64,000 nt of DNA from Plazaster borealis (lineage: Eukaryota > Echinodermata > Asteroidea > Forcipulatida > Labidiasteridae): positions 10,507,501-10,571,500 of the forward strand of contig CM037461.1 in the NCBI GenBank assembly GCA_021014325.1. Direction: 5' to 3'. The translations under genes and the position numbers were made by a program. Of this stretch, positions 10,895 through 21,650 are shown piece after piece (position 1 is the first letter of the stretch; the number at the start of each line of letters is the position of its first letter). Under the pieces are notes generated by a model. That model searched no databases, was not told the DNA's origin, and saw only the letters and a list, made by a program, of their open reading frames with translations.

Positions 10895-12456
10895 ATGTGT
10901 GATTTGAAGGAAAGGATCGAGGTATATTTCCGTATAGGAATGAGTCAACGAGAAATTCTGGCGTGCCTGAGATTGAACGATGGCATAGTTATAAGCCTTA
11001 GAACACTTCAAAGATTGCTGAGGTCAGCCAAGCTGTATCGGAAGAACTTCAACTCAGACATACTTGAGGTAGCCCTATTCCTGGAACGCGAACTGGGAAA
11101 ATATGGCAAAATGCATGGTTATAAACTTATGCATTTAAAATGCATCCAGGAGGGATATGTCGTCAGTCAGGAAACGGTGAGATATTTTCTACATATTCTG
11201 GATCCCGAAGGAATTTCTATTCGAAGACATGGACGTCTCCGCCGCCAAATGTATTTCAACCCAGGTCCCAATTTCATGTGGCATGTGGATTCATATGACA
11301 AACTCAAGCCGTATGGCATATGCATTAATGGTGCTATTGATGGATTTTCAAGGTATGTTGTATGGATGCACGCCTACCACACAAATAGTGATCCAAAAGT
11401 TATAGCTGGATATTTCGTTGATGAGGTAGAAAGCAGAATGGGCTGCCCTTCAATAATCCGTTGCGATGCGGGGACAGAAAATGGGTATATCGAACATATG
11501 CAGAAGTTCTTCAGATACGATCATGGAGATCGTCTTGCAAGGAGAAAGCTGGTGGGCATTCTTACGGAAGCAGCATGCACAGTTTTATATGAATCTGTTC
11601 CAATCCCTAAAAGAGAGTGATGATTTCCGAGGAGACTTTCTGGACAAAGCTCTCATCCAGTTTTGTTTTCTCAAGATTATTCAGGTACTTTTTTGTATTG
11701 TTACAGCAAAGCCAGATGCTGGGATGGGATTGATGCGGGATGGGTAGGAAAGGAAAGGGATGGACAGAGTTTAAATAAAGGAGGCGGGGTCATGTCAGTG
11801 CTTGTGTTATGCAGACTGGGGTATGGATCAAATTGATGCCACTTAAAACTCATTGGTATAAACAATCGTGTTTTTCTAATGGCATTATTATTAAACTCCA
11901 ATTCAATTCAATTAGGCATTATCATGAAGTAAGTTTGGGACTGGTTTAATAGTTTTTAAATTAATATTTTGAGAGGGTAATTTGGGCTTTAATTATATGC
12001 TTAATTTTAGCCTTCGAGAAAGACTCTGCTAGGGTCGAAACGTCAGGCCATTAACTATTTTTTGTATGTAATTATATGCTACAATATGAATAATAAAATA
12101 GTCACATGATTTGTTTTCAACAGGGAGAGTTAAATGGAGTTGTGAGCCTCTGGAACAGTCACCGGATTCGTCCCAGCCGAAACCAGGTTGCTCCCAATGG
12201 ACGACCCATTTTAATGTACAGTGTTCCGCAGATGTACGGGTGCACTGATCGGCTAAAGGATGTCAGCTACCAGCACCTACATGCATGTAGACAGGAGAGT
12301 CTTCCCACACGACGTTACTCTTGGAATCGAACTGTTTTTGAACTATCGTGTACCATAATGGCAGAAAATGATCTGGAACCCCCAGTAACACCAGAGCAAG
12401 CCTTAGAGTTGTATACATTATTGAGACATTACATACGTGGTGTTCTGAATAACTAG
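10895..12456 (+). pseudogene. rve/DDE transposase (stand-alone integrase-like, IS3EU-like), inactivated
   Basis: The main exon opens at ATG 10895. The N-terminal 120 residues look like helix-turn-helix domains (MSQREILACLRL, RTLQRLLRSAKL). The catalytic core follows: MWHVDSYDKLKPYG (first Asp), GAIDGFSRYVVWM and RCDAGTENG (second Asp). After FFRYDHGDRLA the frame changes, and the expected segment before the third acidic residue is missing; the text resumes as ESWWAFLRKQ in another frame. That exon ends near 11683 before a GT. The last exon starts after TTTTCAACAG (12120) and reads LWNSHRIRPSRNQ, a conserved C-terminal motif of this family, to TAG 12456. This is the enzyme expected to act on the flanking inverted repeats. 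The copy cannot make an intact protein. Confidence 0.8.
11990..12080 (+). mobile_element. Penelope-like scrap with hammerhead-ribozyme-like sequence and 12-bp direct repeats
   Basis: A 67-bp insert (12002-12068) lies between two copies of TAATTATATGCT (11990-12001 and 12069-12080). It contains GACTCTGCTAGGGTCGAAACG, which resembles the hammerhead region that Penelope-like elements carry in their terminal repeats. The usual CUGAUGA core box is degraded (here around CGAGAAA). It sits in the transposase intron. The direct repeats look like a target duplication. Confidence 0.55.
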
Positions 12457-12483
12457 GTCTTGGTGAACTGTCCCAACTCTTAA

Positions 12484-12864
12484 AGGCACTGTACACGTTT
12501 GTTAATTACTCAAAATATATATTAGCATAAAAACTTTACTTGGTAACGAGCAACGGAGAGCTGTTGATAATATAACAAATTGTGAGAAACGACTCCCTCT
12601 GAAGTAACGTAGTTTTTGATAAAGAGGTAATTTCGCACTAAAATATTTGAATCTGAGAAAGACTTCAGGCCTGAAGCCTTTCTCAGGCATCTGAAAGCAC
12701 AACAATTTGTGCAACAATTGTGTTTTTTCTTTCATTGTTTTCTTGCAACTTTGATGACCAATTGAGCCCAAATTTCCACAGGTTTGTTATTTTATGCATA
12801 TGTTGGGATACAACCAGTGAGAACACTGGTCTTTGACAATTTTTACCAAACGTGTCCAGTGCCT
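12484..12864. mobile_element. TTAA-type MITE, family A, copy 1
   Basis: It starts AGGCACTGTACACGTTTG after TTAA and ends CAAACGTGTCCAGTGCCT before TTCA (a decayed TTAA). Inner landmarks shared with the copy at 41863 include GTAACGAGCAAC, TGAGAAACGA and GAAGTAACGTAGTTTTTGA. It lies just after the transposase stop codon. Confidence 0.8.
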
Positions 12865-15800
12865 TTCAGGCCATTGTTATACACATGACAATTCTTTTCA
12901 GGCACTATAGAGGCAACCAACTGCACTGCATACACAGGGAATATTTTCGGCAGCCAATGACAATAATTATTCTTGCTAGTGTCAGCAAGAAAATATTGAG
13001 AAAATTTTAATATAAAAAGTGTTTATTGCCTATAAGCCTGTAAATTGTTCCATGTGACATGGGCCTTTATCTATCACACGGGCAATAACTTTTATCGCCG
13101 GTGATTACGTGAACTGGTAAAACAGAAAAGCATGAAGTTTTTGAAAACTGATTGGAATGAATACTCTCTTCTGAAAAAGACCAATATCACTAATGATTTA
13201 CCTAAACAATTCCCTCATCCGTGATGAAAAATGTTAAATGTTTACGAGTTGAATGCAATAAAACAAGTTCTGTTTACAAGTACAGTAATGAAATGTTTCC
13301 CAGCCTTTGCCTTGACTGATACTGATAGTCGTTTAGATAAAGATTTGTTTAAATAATATAATTTTTAATAATTATTGTTATTCACCCTGACCACTTCGAT
13401 AATCCACCCTCATCCAGTCAAAAATAATCTGCTCGATCAAATTCCCTGATACCATTATTTTACGATAACATGTTTTCGCTCTGAATAAGTAGACGGACAA
13501 AAATTTTGGATAAATAAAGAAGGGAGACGTTGGAGGATATTCAGGCGCGGATCCAGAAGGGGGGGGGGGCTTTGAAATTGTGATCCTGTATTTTTTGTTT
13601 AGGCTGAGCTGGTGGGACTTCGAAATGTTGTTCAATGAGGGAGGGGGATGTACATTTCTGTCGTCTGCCCCAAGAGCGGACTTACCGTCGATAGTTGGTG
13701 GGGAGGGGTCAAGGGAATAGAGGGGCTATTGCTGGGGAATATGGGGTGGGCTTAATTACTGTAACACTAACTCCTCCCTTGGATCCGTCAATGTCGGAAG
13801 TATGTGAAGGGGATGGATGCATTTTAAAATATTGGATTACAGAACATTTATTTTGATCCTTAGAAACCCTTTCACCCGCATTATAGTTGTAGTTTTGAAG
13901 CAAGATGATCTGGACTCGACGACCCGATGACATCATCATTTGGTGTGATTATGACCGCCCCACACTGCTGCTCCGGGAGGGCAGACAACCCAGGGCTGTG
14001 TATTTAGTCGTTGGGTCACTCCTCCTGGGTAATTCCAAAATGAAACTTGTGTCATAAAAACTACTGCTTCGACAGTGGGTTGTAGGTATACCATGTTGTT
14101 ATCATTCATTTTGTTATGTATTCATTTATTTTGCTTGGGGGGACCTCATCCCGGCACACTTTACCGGTGGTAAGCCCGCCCTCTATCGCCGTTTGTAAGA
14201 GTTCATGGGCGATATTTATTTGCAAGTGCGGTTGTGTCAAGATACGCCACCCTTCCTCCATGATTGATTTTACAAACCAAACTGTAACCGTGTTTTCGGA
14301 TTGGTTATGCCATGGAGGAAGTTGGTTATGCAGATCTAGTACTATGTTGTTATCCTAAAGTTTTCTTATAAACTTGTGGTGATGCAAGTTAAAGAGGGGG
14401 TTAAAGCCATGACTTTTCTTTGGGTACTAGATAGGCTAAAATACGGCAGTGGCGCACATTGCGTGTGGTGGTTACAGCGCCCCCACGCTACCCCCACCCC
14501 CTGCCCCATAAAAGAAAAATGCTGTTTTAGGTTGACCTACACACTCAACTGCCAGCTTGACCTTCATGCAAACAGCCTACTTACCCAATGTGGGCAATAT
14601 CTCAAAAGGCCAGAGGAGAAACATTTTTAGCCCCCTCTCAAAATAACAATGATAAATAAATAAATAAATAAATAATAATAATTAAAAGTTAAAAAAACCT
14701 CAGGCACTGAAATTGTGTGGGTTGTATTAAGCATTTGTTTTGTTCAGTTAAAGTCACTTGAACGTCTACTTATTACTAAGCATAACAAAATCACAACAAA
14801 GAAGAATAATGCATGAACATCTTGTATGAACAGTTTTAAAACAACGTTTATTATAACAACAGGTCACCAGCGAAAAGTCACAATCTGAGCATAAAAATCT
14901 GTGCACATTTCACACACGGATGATATTTTACCAAACCTTTAATAAGCACAACCTTATTGCAGCAAATACAGTCACAGCAAATACAGTCACAGCAAATACA
15001 GTCACTAAAGAGAATAATGAGTCTGGTTGGACTTGTTCACAGCCCCATAGTGATATTCTTAAAGTAAACAGAGTGACTCATTTATAACTGTCACAGGGAA
15101 TGTGTTAAAATAAAACATGAACCATAATGGAATTTGAAAATTCAATGCCTTCTTAGTTGCTGTTTCACTTGAAATTTTATGAAATTTGTCACGTGAAACT
15201 ATTTCTTGTCCTTTGGAAGAACCCTACTGGGAAATAAGTGCAAATCCAAAATGAATTTGTCCTCAAGAGTACCTCTTTCGCAATGGTTTGTTGTTACAAT
15301 GTACATGTCAAAATATGACAAAAGTTAATACTTCAACTCTAAAAATATCACATAAATATAAATTATAACATTTCCAAGGACAATATAAAAACAAAAGAAC
15401 AAGTGGACATCAGAAACATCAAAAAGTCCTGGAAGCACATCTTCGACTGTATGTCAGATTTAAAAACATGTAATATATAAAAGTTATAAATATGAGACTT
15501 TAACAGCAGAAACAGAAACAGTTCTAACAAATTTTCAAACTTAATGGTTTTAAGCTAATACTGTGTTTTTACTTGGTTCAACACGTCTCAAAATGTCGGC
15601 AAAAATTACAAAACCTCCGTTGATGACACTTCTTATTTTTTATTTCAAATTACCCCAAAAAGTAATTCACAAAAGATAAGCTTCTTCACATTGTCAAGAA
15701 TTCTCATGGGTTTAACGTTAATTGTCATACCCTTAAAAGTTTGCTTTAATTCAGATTCTGTTCTAAAGTTTTGATTACGTTTTACACCAAAAATTGATAA

Positions 15801-16409
15801 TAAGGTCATTTTAAAAAGGTTTACTTTAACTTACATCTATCCCTTTATACAATGTTCCATATCACTTTCCAATGAAAAAACATCAACAAAAACTAAAAGA
15901 AATCCACCTTCCATACAAAATTTACATTAAATTACCTAAATCAGAAAATTTGAAATTCCCCCATGTTAAAAGTCAAATTTTTAAATAAATCAAGTGGCTT
16001 TGAAGTGCCACAATTTTCCCACTTATTGTTATTATTACTTGTTGTTATTATTTATCAATTGTGTTGTGTTATCAATAATTGCCCCTCCAAAATATTTTGC
16101 CAGCGTCCATAAAATACAATTGGGTCCCCAATTGAAAAAATGTATTCATGTGCTTTGTTCGAGACAAGCAGAGAAAATCTCAAAATGATATTTCAACAGG
16201 ATTACATTGGCCCTCTACTATTTCTTGGACACAAAATGTACAAATAATCCAGCCACTGAGATTGAACTGATGAAAATCAACATGACTAGAATACTATTTT
16301 GTATTATTCATACTTGGCTTTAACCATTTCACGTCATGATTCTAGGATTTCCAGTCACGTGCCCCACTCAGCAAAGTGTCTATTTACCACATCAGTTTAT
16401 GCAGGAAAG
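12865..16409. other. Non-coding interior of the transposon; likely 3' UTR of the HECT-like gene
   Basis: No conserved protein was found on either strand. It holds a G-run near 13,560, an (AAAT)n/(AAT)n tract at about 14,651-14,681, three 15-bp direct repeats at 14,961-15,005, and AT-rich sequence from 14,700 to 16,400. The part next to 16,410 is probably the 3' UTR of the minus-strand gene. Short frames at 13378-13939 and 14116-14630 show no recognisable motif. Confidence 0.5.
14961..15005. repeat. Three tandem copies of a 15-bp unit
   Basis: AGCAAATACAGTCAC is repeated three times without change. Confidence 0.9.
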
Positions 16410-19284
16410 TTAAGCAATGCTCATCTCAAAGTTGTCAGTGTTTGATAAAATTGCCTCCATTTCTTTCCTAAAATCAGGGTAGCTCTTATAGGCCTATGTG
16501 CTAGGAAGTTCCAAAACGGGGCCACACGTATGAGCAATTGGTCTCCGTGCCAAACCATCTAACATTGTAAATGTGATCTGAATTGCTTTTGTGGGAGCCG
16601 TGTCAAAACCAGTAAAAAAGTGCAAAAACTTCCGAAGTGACAGCTCAGGGAGGGATCTCACAAACTGCTTTAGATATCTGAGACTGTCATCTTGAGCTTT
16701 GTTTATAACTTCGCCCTGAAGCATTTTCAAAACCTTTTGAGTAGTGGGTTTTTTCTCTTCATACATGTTAAAAACTGATTGCACTGATGGGAGCATTTGA
16801 GCCAACTCGTTGCTTGCAGCTTCAGCCATTTTTTCCATTGCATAGCTTGGTTTTTGAATGAGTTCTTTATGGGCTACTTGGTGTAGTAGAGGAATAAACT
16901 CTGGCTGTGTCGGAATGCTGTGGCAACCCATTCTGTCTAAGAAGTCAATGAGTTCTTCATTGTCTTTAGACTCTTTATCACTTTTCATTGTCATCTTGAC
17001 TAGGTCACTGTCACTGGAGCAAAGGTATGCCAAGAATGATGTCTGAAGAATCTCTGGGGAAACCTTGTCTTCCCCATGAATAAGGGCTATTATGAAAGCC
17101 TCACTGAATTGCAGGGGAAAATATTGATGATCCTTGTATCCTTTTAGAAGGATCCTCCCAATTGCTTTCCATTCTTCCTCCATCCACTTTGTATTGATAG
17201 CTGGGACACGACCCGCTTCACCTTCTGCTGAACCTGTAAAGAACTCCTCCCAAAAGGAACAATAAGCATCTCTAGAAACGCCGTAGTTATCTATGCCTTT
17301 TTCACCAACGAATAATGTTTTTATCTCTGCAAGAACAATGTCTGGATTTTTGAAATGAGCAATCATTTCCTCCATAATGTTACCTTTCTATCACCCATCT
17401 TGTGCTTTCTGCCAGCACTTTGTGCACGTGTTTGGCTGTCCTCAGTATTGAAAGCTGTTGTCAGATAAAACCGTAGTATTCCCATTTTCACTTCTTCATA
17501 CATGTTTCCAACTGTTTTTGTTTCAGGAAATGGTGATTCTGAGAAATCCACTAAGTCACACTCTACTTCACTTAGCATTGCAAGTTTCGAAATGCCATTT
17601 GGAAAAAAAAGGGTTTTGCCTTTCCGTAGCAGTGACTCCTTGTTGGCAGTCTTTTCCAAGATTATGCTTCGTGTTCCTCCGCCATTTTTCTTGCGCACCT
17701 GTTTGCCCTCATGTATCCACCCTAGTTCAAGCTTCCTTGATAATTTTGATGCTCTCTTGTTTCCTCTTAATGTGGAAGATTCTTTTAATCCAGAGTCCGC
17801 ATCACTACTTCCTGAACACTTTCTTTTTGATGTATCCAGACTCATTTTCTTCCTCAAACGTTCAAAAAGATTATGTTTTCTATCTGATGGTCTTATTGGT
17901 ACGTCACGTTCCTTGGAGAACTTTTGTTGAACTACTATCCTGTCCCCGAGTGCTGAAAGGTAGTTTTCCAGTTGCTGATCAGTCAAACATGATACGTTAC
18001 TCTTATCGATCTGTGAAAATGCAAAAAATAATACATAGTAAAATTTTTAATGACAAATATGGAGTACTGCTCACTTAGTTTTGTTGTCACAATGTCCTTC
18101 AAGTCAACATTAGTCAAAATTGAAGTGAGTTTGTGATTTTATCAAATGAAGTGAGCAGGTGTAGCGATTACATTATTTAAACACCAGAAAAAGGTGATTC
18201 ATCCCTTTAAACCTATCAGGTCCTTTTTTAATTTTTACTTTTGGGGACTGGAGGGTAGGGCATGGGGTTCACTGTGCCCCAACACTCTATATATTCTAAA
18301 GTACTTTGCAGATGTTCATGACATTTGGTGCAGAGAAAACAGCAAGTGACAGCTCTTATATGACATCTCATATCAATATTCTGTCCTGTGAATGGCTGAG
18401 AGCATGTACATGTAACAAGATGTGGCTTTTTTAATGTCCAATGCTGTGTTAACGCCAAAAACTGGGCAGCTGCAAAAGTGTTATTCCCCAATAAAACATT
18501 TTCCATACACAATAATACATGTAGCAACCACAACAAATGCACAATCTTTTCATGGGGTCATTCCGTGTCAACACACCTAAGGGTTCCCAGGTGACACCTT
18601 TGCATTGGTGAAAAATTTTTAAAATAGATCCATCCTTCAAACTCAGACAAAAAAACAAAATCCAAAGGCATGTTTTCCAAGAAGTTTTAGGTACATGTAA
18701 GACCCTCTGACCACCTCTGTGTTTGACATGCAAATATTGCAATTAATTTTCAAAGTTAGTTTGTGGGTGAACTCCATTTCAGCCAATTTCATGAAGCTGT
18801 TAAACACCAAATGTTCTTTGCAGACCCAATATATATTTAAAATTTGACATCATTCAGTGTCGTTGATGGCTTTTGGAATTTTACAAAATCACCTTTGGAG
18901 AATATCAAACACAAGTGGCATTATACTCCATTTTAAAGTGAGAGAGTTGTACTTGTTTTCCCACACTTTCTTAAAGTTTATATCTATCCAGATGAGTGCA
19001 TATAAGATCAAATTGCACATCAGAGCACCTCTATAAACTTCAGCTTTCAAAATAAAATGTGTACAATTTGATTGTCAACTTTTAAAAAGCTACCAAGTCT
19101 TTAACTGTCCAAATGTGTTCATATTGCAACTTCAAAGTATTCAATGGAGTAGGTATTTGCACTTAAAAGAAAATTTAATTTTCATTAAAATTAAATCGCA
19201 TACCTTATCTTGCTTCAATTTTTCTATCTGGTCAATTGACACATTTCGATATTCTAAAAATTTGTACAGAGGATCATCATCCAT
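16410..19284 (-). pseudogene. HECT-type E3 ubiquitin-ligase-like gene, two exons, inactivated
   Basis: Exon 1 (19284-19204) starts MDDDPLYKFLEYRN and ends at donor AAG|GTATGC. Exon 2 begins at 18010 after TTTTCACAG, in phase, with IDKSNVSCLTDQQLENYL. The N-terminal half holds a basic region (KHNLFERLRKKMS) and NGGGTR, typical of transposon-associated HECT-like proteins. Frames overlap at 17363-17375, so a one-base shift separates it from the HECT half: GVSRDAYCSFWEEFF, EEEWKAIGRIL, LRKFLHFFTGFD and AHTCGPVLELP. That Cys (codon 16526-16524) matches the HECT catalytic cysteine that carries ubiquitin as a thioester. A TAG at 16494-16496 cuts the frame nine codons later; the frame then continues open (AYKSYPDFRKEM) to TAA at 16410. 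It lies entirely inside the 10-kb transposon, opposite in strand to the transposase. Confidence 0.75.
18013..19203 (-). other. Intron of the HECT-like gene
   Basis: Donor and acceptor fit GT-AG and phase 0. The AT-rich content includes minus-strand open frames (18228-18742) without recognisable motifs. No inserted element was identified. Confidence 0.6.
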
Positions 19285-20227
19285 TGTTGAGTGCGGGTAA
19301 GTGAGCTACAAACACTGTTTTCTTTGATCCATTCACATCCTGAAAAACAAACAAATCAACCCAATACAAATTAAGTAAGTTATGCTTGTTTGAAAACACA
19401 GCTTTTCTGTTTCAATCTAAAAAGGTAATGGCATCTGTGTTCAGCTAGTGTGCTTGTGGACAGGACCCATCCAGAATAGGACAAGGGATTTTGCAGGATT
19501 ATTCGAACAAACTGTAAATTCAAAGACATTACATTATTTAAATTTTTAAATGTTGACTGATGAACCCCGTCCCTTCACCATTATTTGGAAAACAGTGAAC
19601 TAAAGAAAGGTACGGTAGCTATGAAGCAGGCTAGGCTTTAGAAATTAATGTACAACTATTTTCAATAACCTTTGTCGATTTTAACACTGCTTAGTGCTAG
19701 GTCTAAAGGCACCGGTCTAATAACTTAGTGGGCCACCCCCAATTATTGCATGAATACTACAGCCTATAATTATACCTATATTACTTTTATTAGGGGAAAG
19801 GTCGAGTTGGTCGCTCTGAACAAGCTCTTTACTATTATTCAATGACAATCGTCATAGACAACCACAATTTGACTACGCTAAACCACCATCGTTGGCTGAA
19901 GCCATGGCTCAAGAAATTGGCTTGTAAATGCAGGATTTGAAACAGGCAATAAATGTCGGGTATTTTGTTTATTATACAAGAAAACGAAGGATTAACATAC
20001 CTGTGACCTTTCTCTATGCTGGCAGCTAGCTAATGACGAATGATATGCATGCAGTCAAATCACTCACAGTGTGAACTTGTCATCAGTAGTGTGTGGCGCT
20101 CACACACGTGTTTATGTACACGGTACATGAACATGTACATGTACATTATCATATCCTACCGCACGTCCGTATGATGACAGCGTTCGCAGAGGCCCTTTCC
20201 GCATCCAACTAGTTTGGCTAAGTTGGA
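19285..20227. other. Upstream region of the HECT-like gene
   Basis: No gene was recognised. The segment 20,090-20,150 is rich in alternating ACATGTAC motifs. The promoter of the minus-strand gene should lie here, between its start and the right palindrome array. Confidence 0.45.
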
Positions 20228-20491
20228 CTTATCGTGTACGTACATGATAAGTTATTGTGTACGTACACGATAAGTTATCGTGTACGTACACGATAAGTTT
20301 GGACTTACCGTGTACGTACATGATAAGTTATCGTGTACGTGCACGATAAGTTATCGTGTACGTACACGATAAGTTATCGTGTACGTACACGATAAATTTG
20401 AACTTATCGTGTACGTACACGATAAGTTATCGTGTACGTACAAGATAAGAGAGAATTTTTTTTAATCATGTGGCGGCAATACGCTTCCGTA
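20228..20491. repeat. Right terminal inverted repeat with nine palindromic units
   Basis: Nine units of the same 22-bp palindrome (some with one or two substitutions, for example TTACCGTGTACGTACATGATAA) lead into the inverted 43-bp end that finishes at 20491. Unit number and outer sequence mirror the left end. Confidence 0.85.
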
Positions 20492-20497
20492 TGAAAC
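20492..20497. repeat. Right target-site duplication TGAAAC
   Basis: Matches 10515-10520 exactly and follows the terminal GTA of the right inverted repeat. Confidence 0.85.
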
Positions 20498-21164
20498 AGT
20501 CCGACGTCGGTGCATATGTAACGTCGTCGATCTGCGACTGCGAATGTGTGCAGCGCAGTCAATCCAACACGGACACTGCCTAAAACTCCCTTGGAATCAA
20601 ACGTGATTATGGTCTGGCTCCCAACCCCCCAGACAGGCTCCGAAGCCACTGCTATTAGCAAGCTGAGGAGTTCATACCCCTAAGTTTCAATGCTCTCTGG
20701 CCCCACGGGATGTAGCGCCGGCTGACGGGATATGCCCCCAAGGCTTACATTGTGATTGCCTTTGGGCCATGCAACGCGCCCCCGTTACACGGACTCTTTG
20801 AATGCGAATCTTACGTTGGATTTTTCACCATTATTTACAACTTGTAGCAATAATTTGAATACATGATCTTTTTCGTCAATTATCTGTTAATAATTGTGTA
20901 AAAAAAAAAAATTAAATTTGTTTTGGTAAGTTACTTTTAAACTGCTGGAAGTAAAACTAACTCGGAAGGTCGCGTGATTATTTGAACCAGTTTGTAGTTC
21001 GAACTATCACGCGACCTTCGTTTTTGTTTAAAAATGCTCAAAAACGGCTAAATTTGATGATTTTTTTATGGACTGTTCTTCTTCATTCCTGGAAGACCGT
21101 TGAAGTCATAATTTAGTCTATTTTGTAGCCCAAATCGCCCAATTCAGCCGGTGTGTCCCTTTAA

Positions 21165-21538
21165 GTGATTTTTCTATAACTACTTAGATTTATGTGTTTG
21201 TTTTGCTACACTACTCAATACAAACTAGTGCAGTGTGCCATAGTGCCGCCACTAAACACTAGTGGTAGTAGTGGAGTAGCGGTGACAATGACAGAGATGA
21301 TATGAAACAACCTCGTACTCGTAGATGTTAGTTTTTAAGCAGTTTATGAATTATGAGTATCCCTATTATCAGTTTAATGAGGCCTAAGTCACGTGTCTAT
21401 TCGATTATTACAGTAATAATTTGTTTCCCCCTTTTTTAAATCTTCATCGTTTAACTTGCCCCCGTATCAACCTGTATTGTAACATTTTGCAATACAGGTT
21501 GATATTTTGCGGAGTATACCCCACCTGTTTGGTAAGAA
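21165..21538. other. Spacer between the TTAA element and the Polinton block
   Basis: No gene. A 19-base segment (about ATCAACCTGTATTGTAACA) is followed by its approximate inverted partner (TGCAATACAGGTTGAT) at 21,466-21,504, a short hairpin. Confidence 0.4.
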
Positions 21539-21650
21539 GCATCTATGTTAAAGCTATAAGCTCGGTTAGACATAACAGCACAAACCTTTTTGCAAAGTTT
21601 AAGTTATACTCAAGATACTCAAGTTCAAAAGATTATTTGCAAAGTTCACT

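Larger units (their letters stand above)
10521..20491. mobile_element. 9,971-bp DNA transposon, IS3EU-like, with HECT-like cargo gene
   Basis: The termini are 5'-TACGGAAGCGTATTGCCGCC and its inverted copy ending at 20491. They are flanked on both sides by TGAAAC (10515-10520 and 20492-20497), a perfect 6-bp target duplication. The inverted ends continue through CACATGAT and an A-tract into palindrome arrays, giving about 280 bp of terminal structure per side. Inside are an rve/DDE transposase on the plus strand and a two-exon HECT-like gene on the minus strand. A 6-bp duplication with TAC...GTA ends and a stand-alone integrase-like transposase fits what I recall of the IS3EU superfamily. The family name is inference; the boundaries are directly seen. 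Both genes are broken. Secondary insertions inside: a Penelope-like scrap at 12,002 and a TTAA MITE at 12,484. Confidence 0.8.
10177..21160. mobile_element. TTAA-type non-autonomous element, split by a 10-kb transposon
   Basis: The left end AGGGGCACACCGGCT begins right after TTAA at 10173-10176. The right end (AGCCGGTGTGTCCCT) is followed by TTAA at 21161-21164. The ends are inverted repeats and TTAA is the duplicated target, as in Kolobok and piggyBac families. Only about 0.34 kb of this element is left of the inner insertion and 0.66 kb right of it, so the uninterrupted element was about 1 kb and non-coding. The right part has an internal inverted repeat around GAAGGTCGCGTGAT...ATCACGCGACCTTC (20966-21020). 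Confidence 0.75.

Noticed and set aside
10895..11620. Integrase of the neighbouring Polinton
   Set aside because: The gene lies inside inverted ends with TGAAAC duplications that exclude the Polinton blocks, and its C-terminal HRIRPSRNQ motif belongs to another family.
14651..14681. Origin or regulatory AT-rich element
   Set aside because: It is a plain AAAT/AAT microsatellite.
20498..20800. RNA gene in the GC-rich stretch after the transposon
   Set aside because: No cloverleaf, A/B box or known RNA motif could be found by eye.
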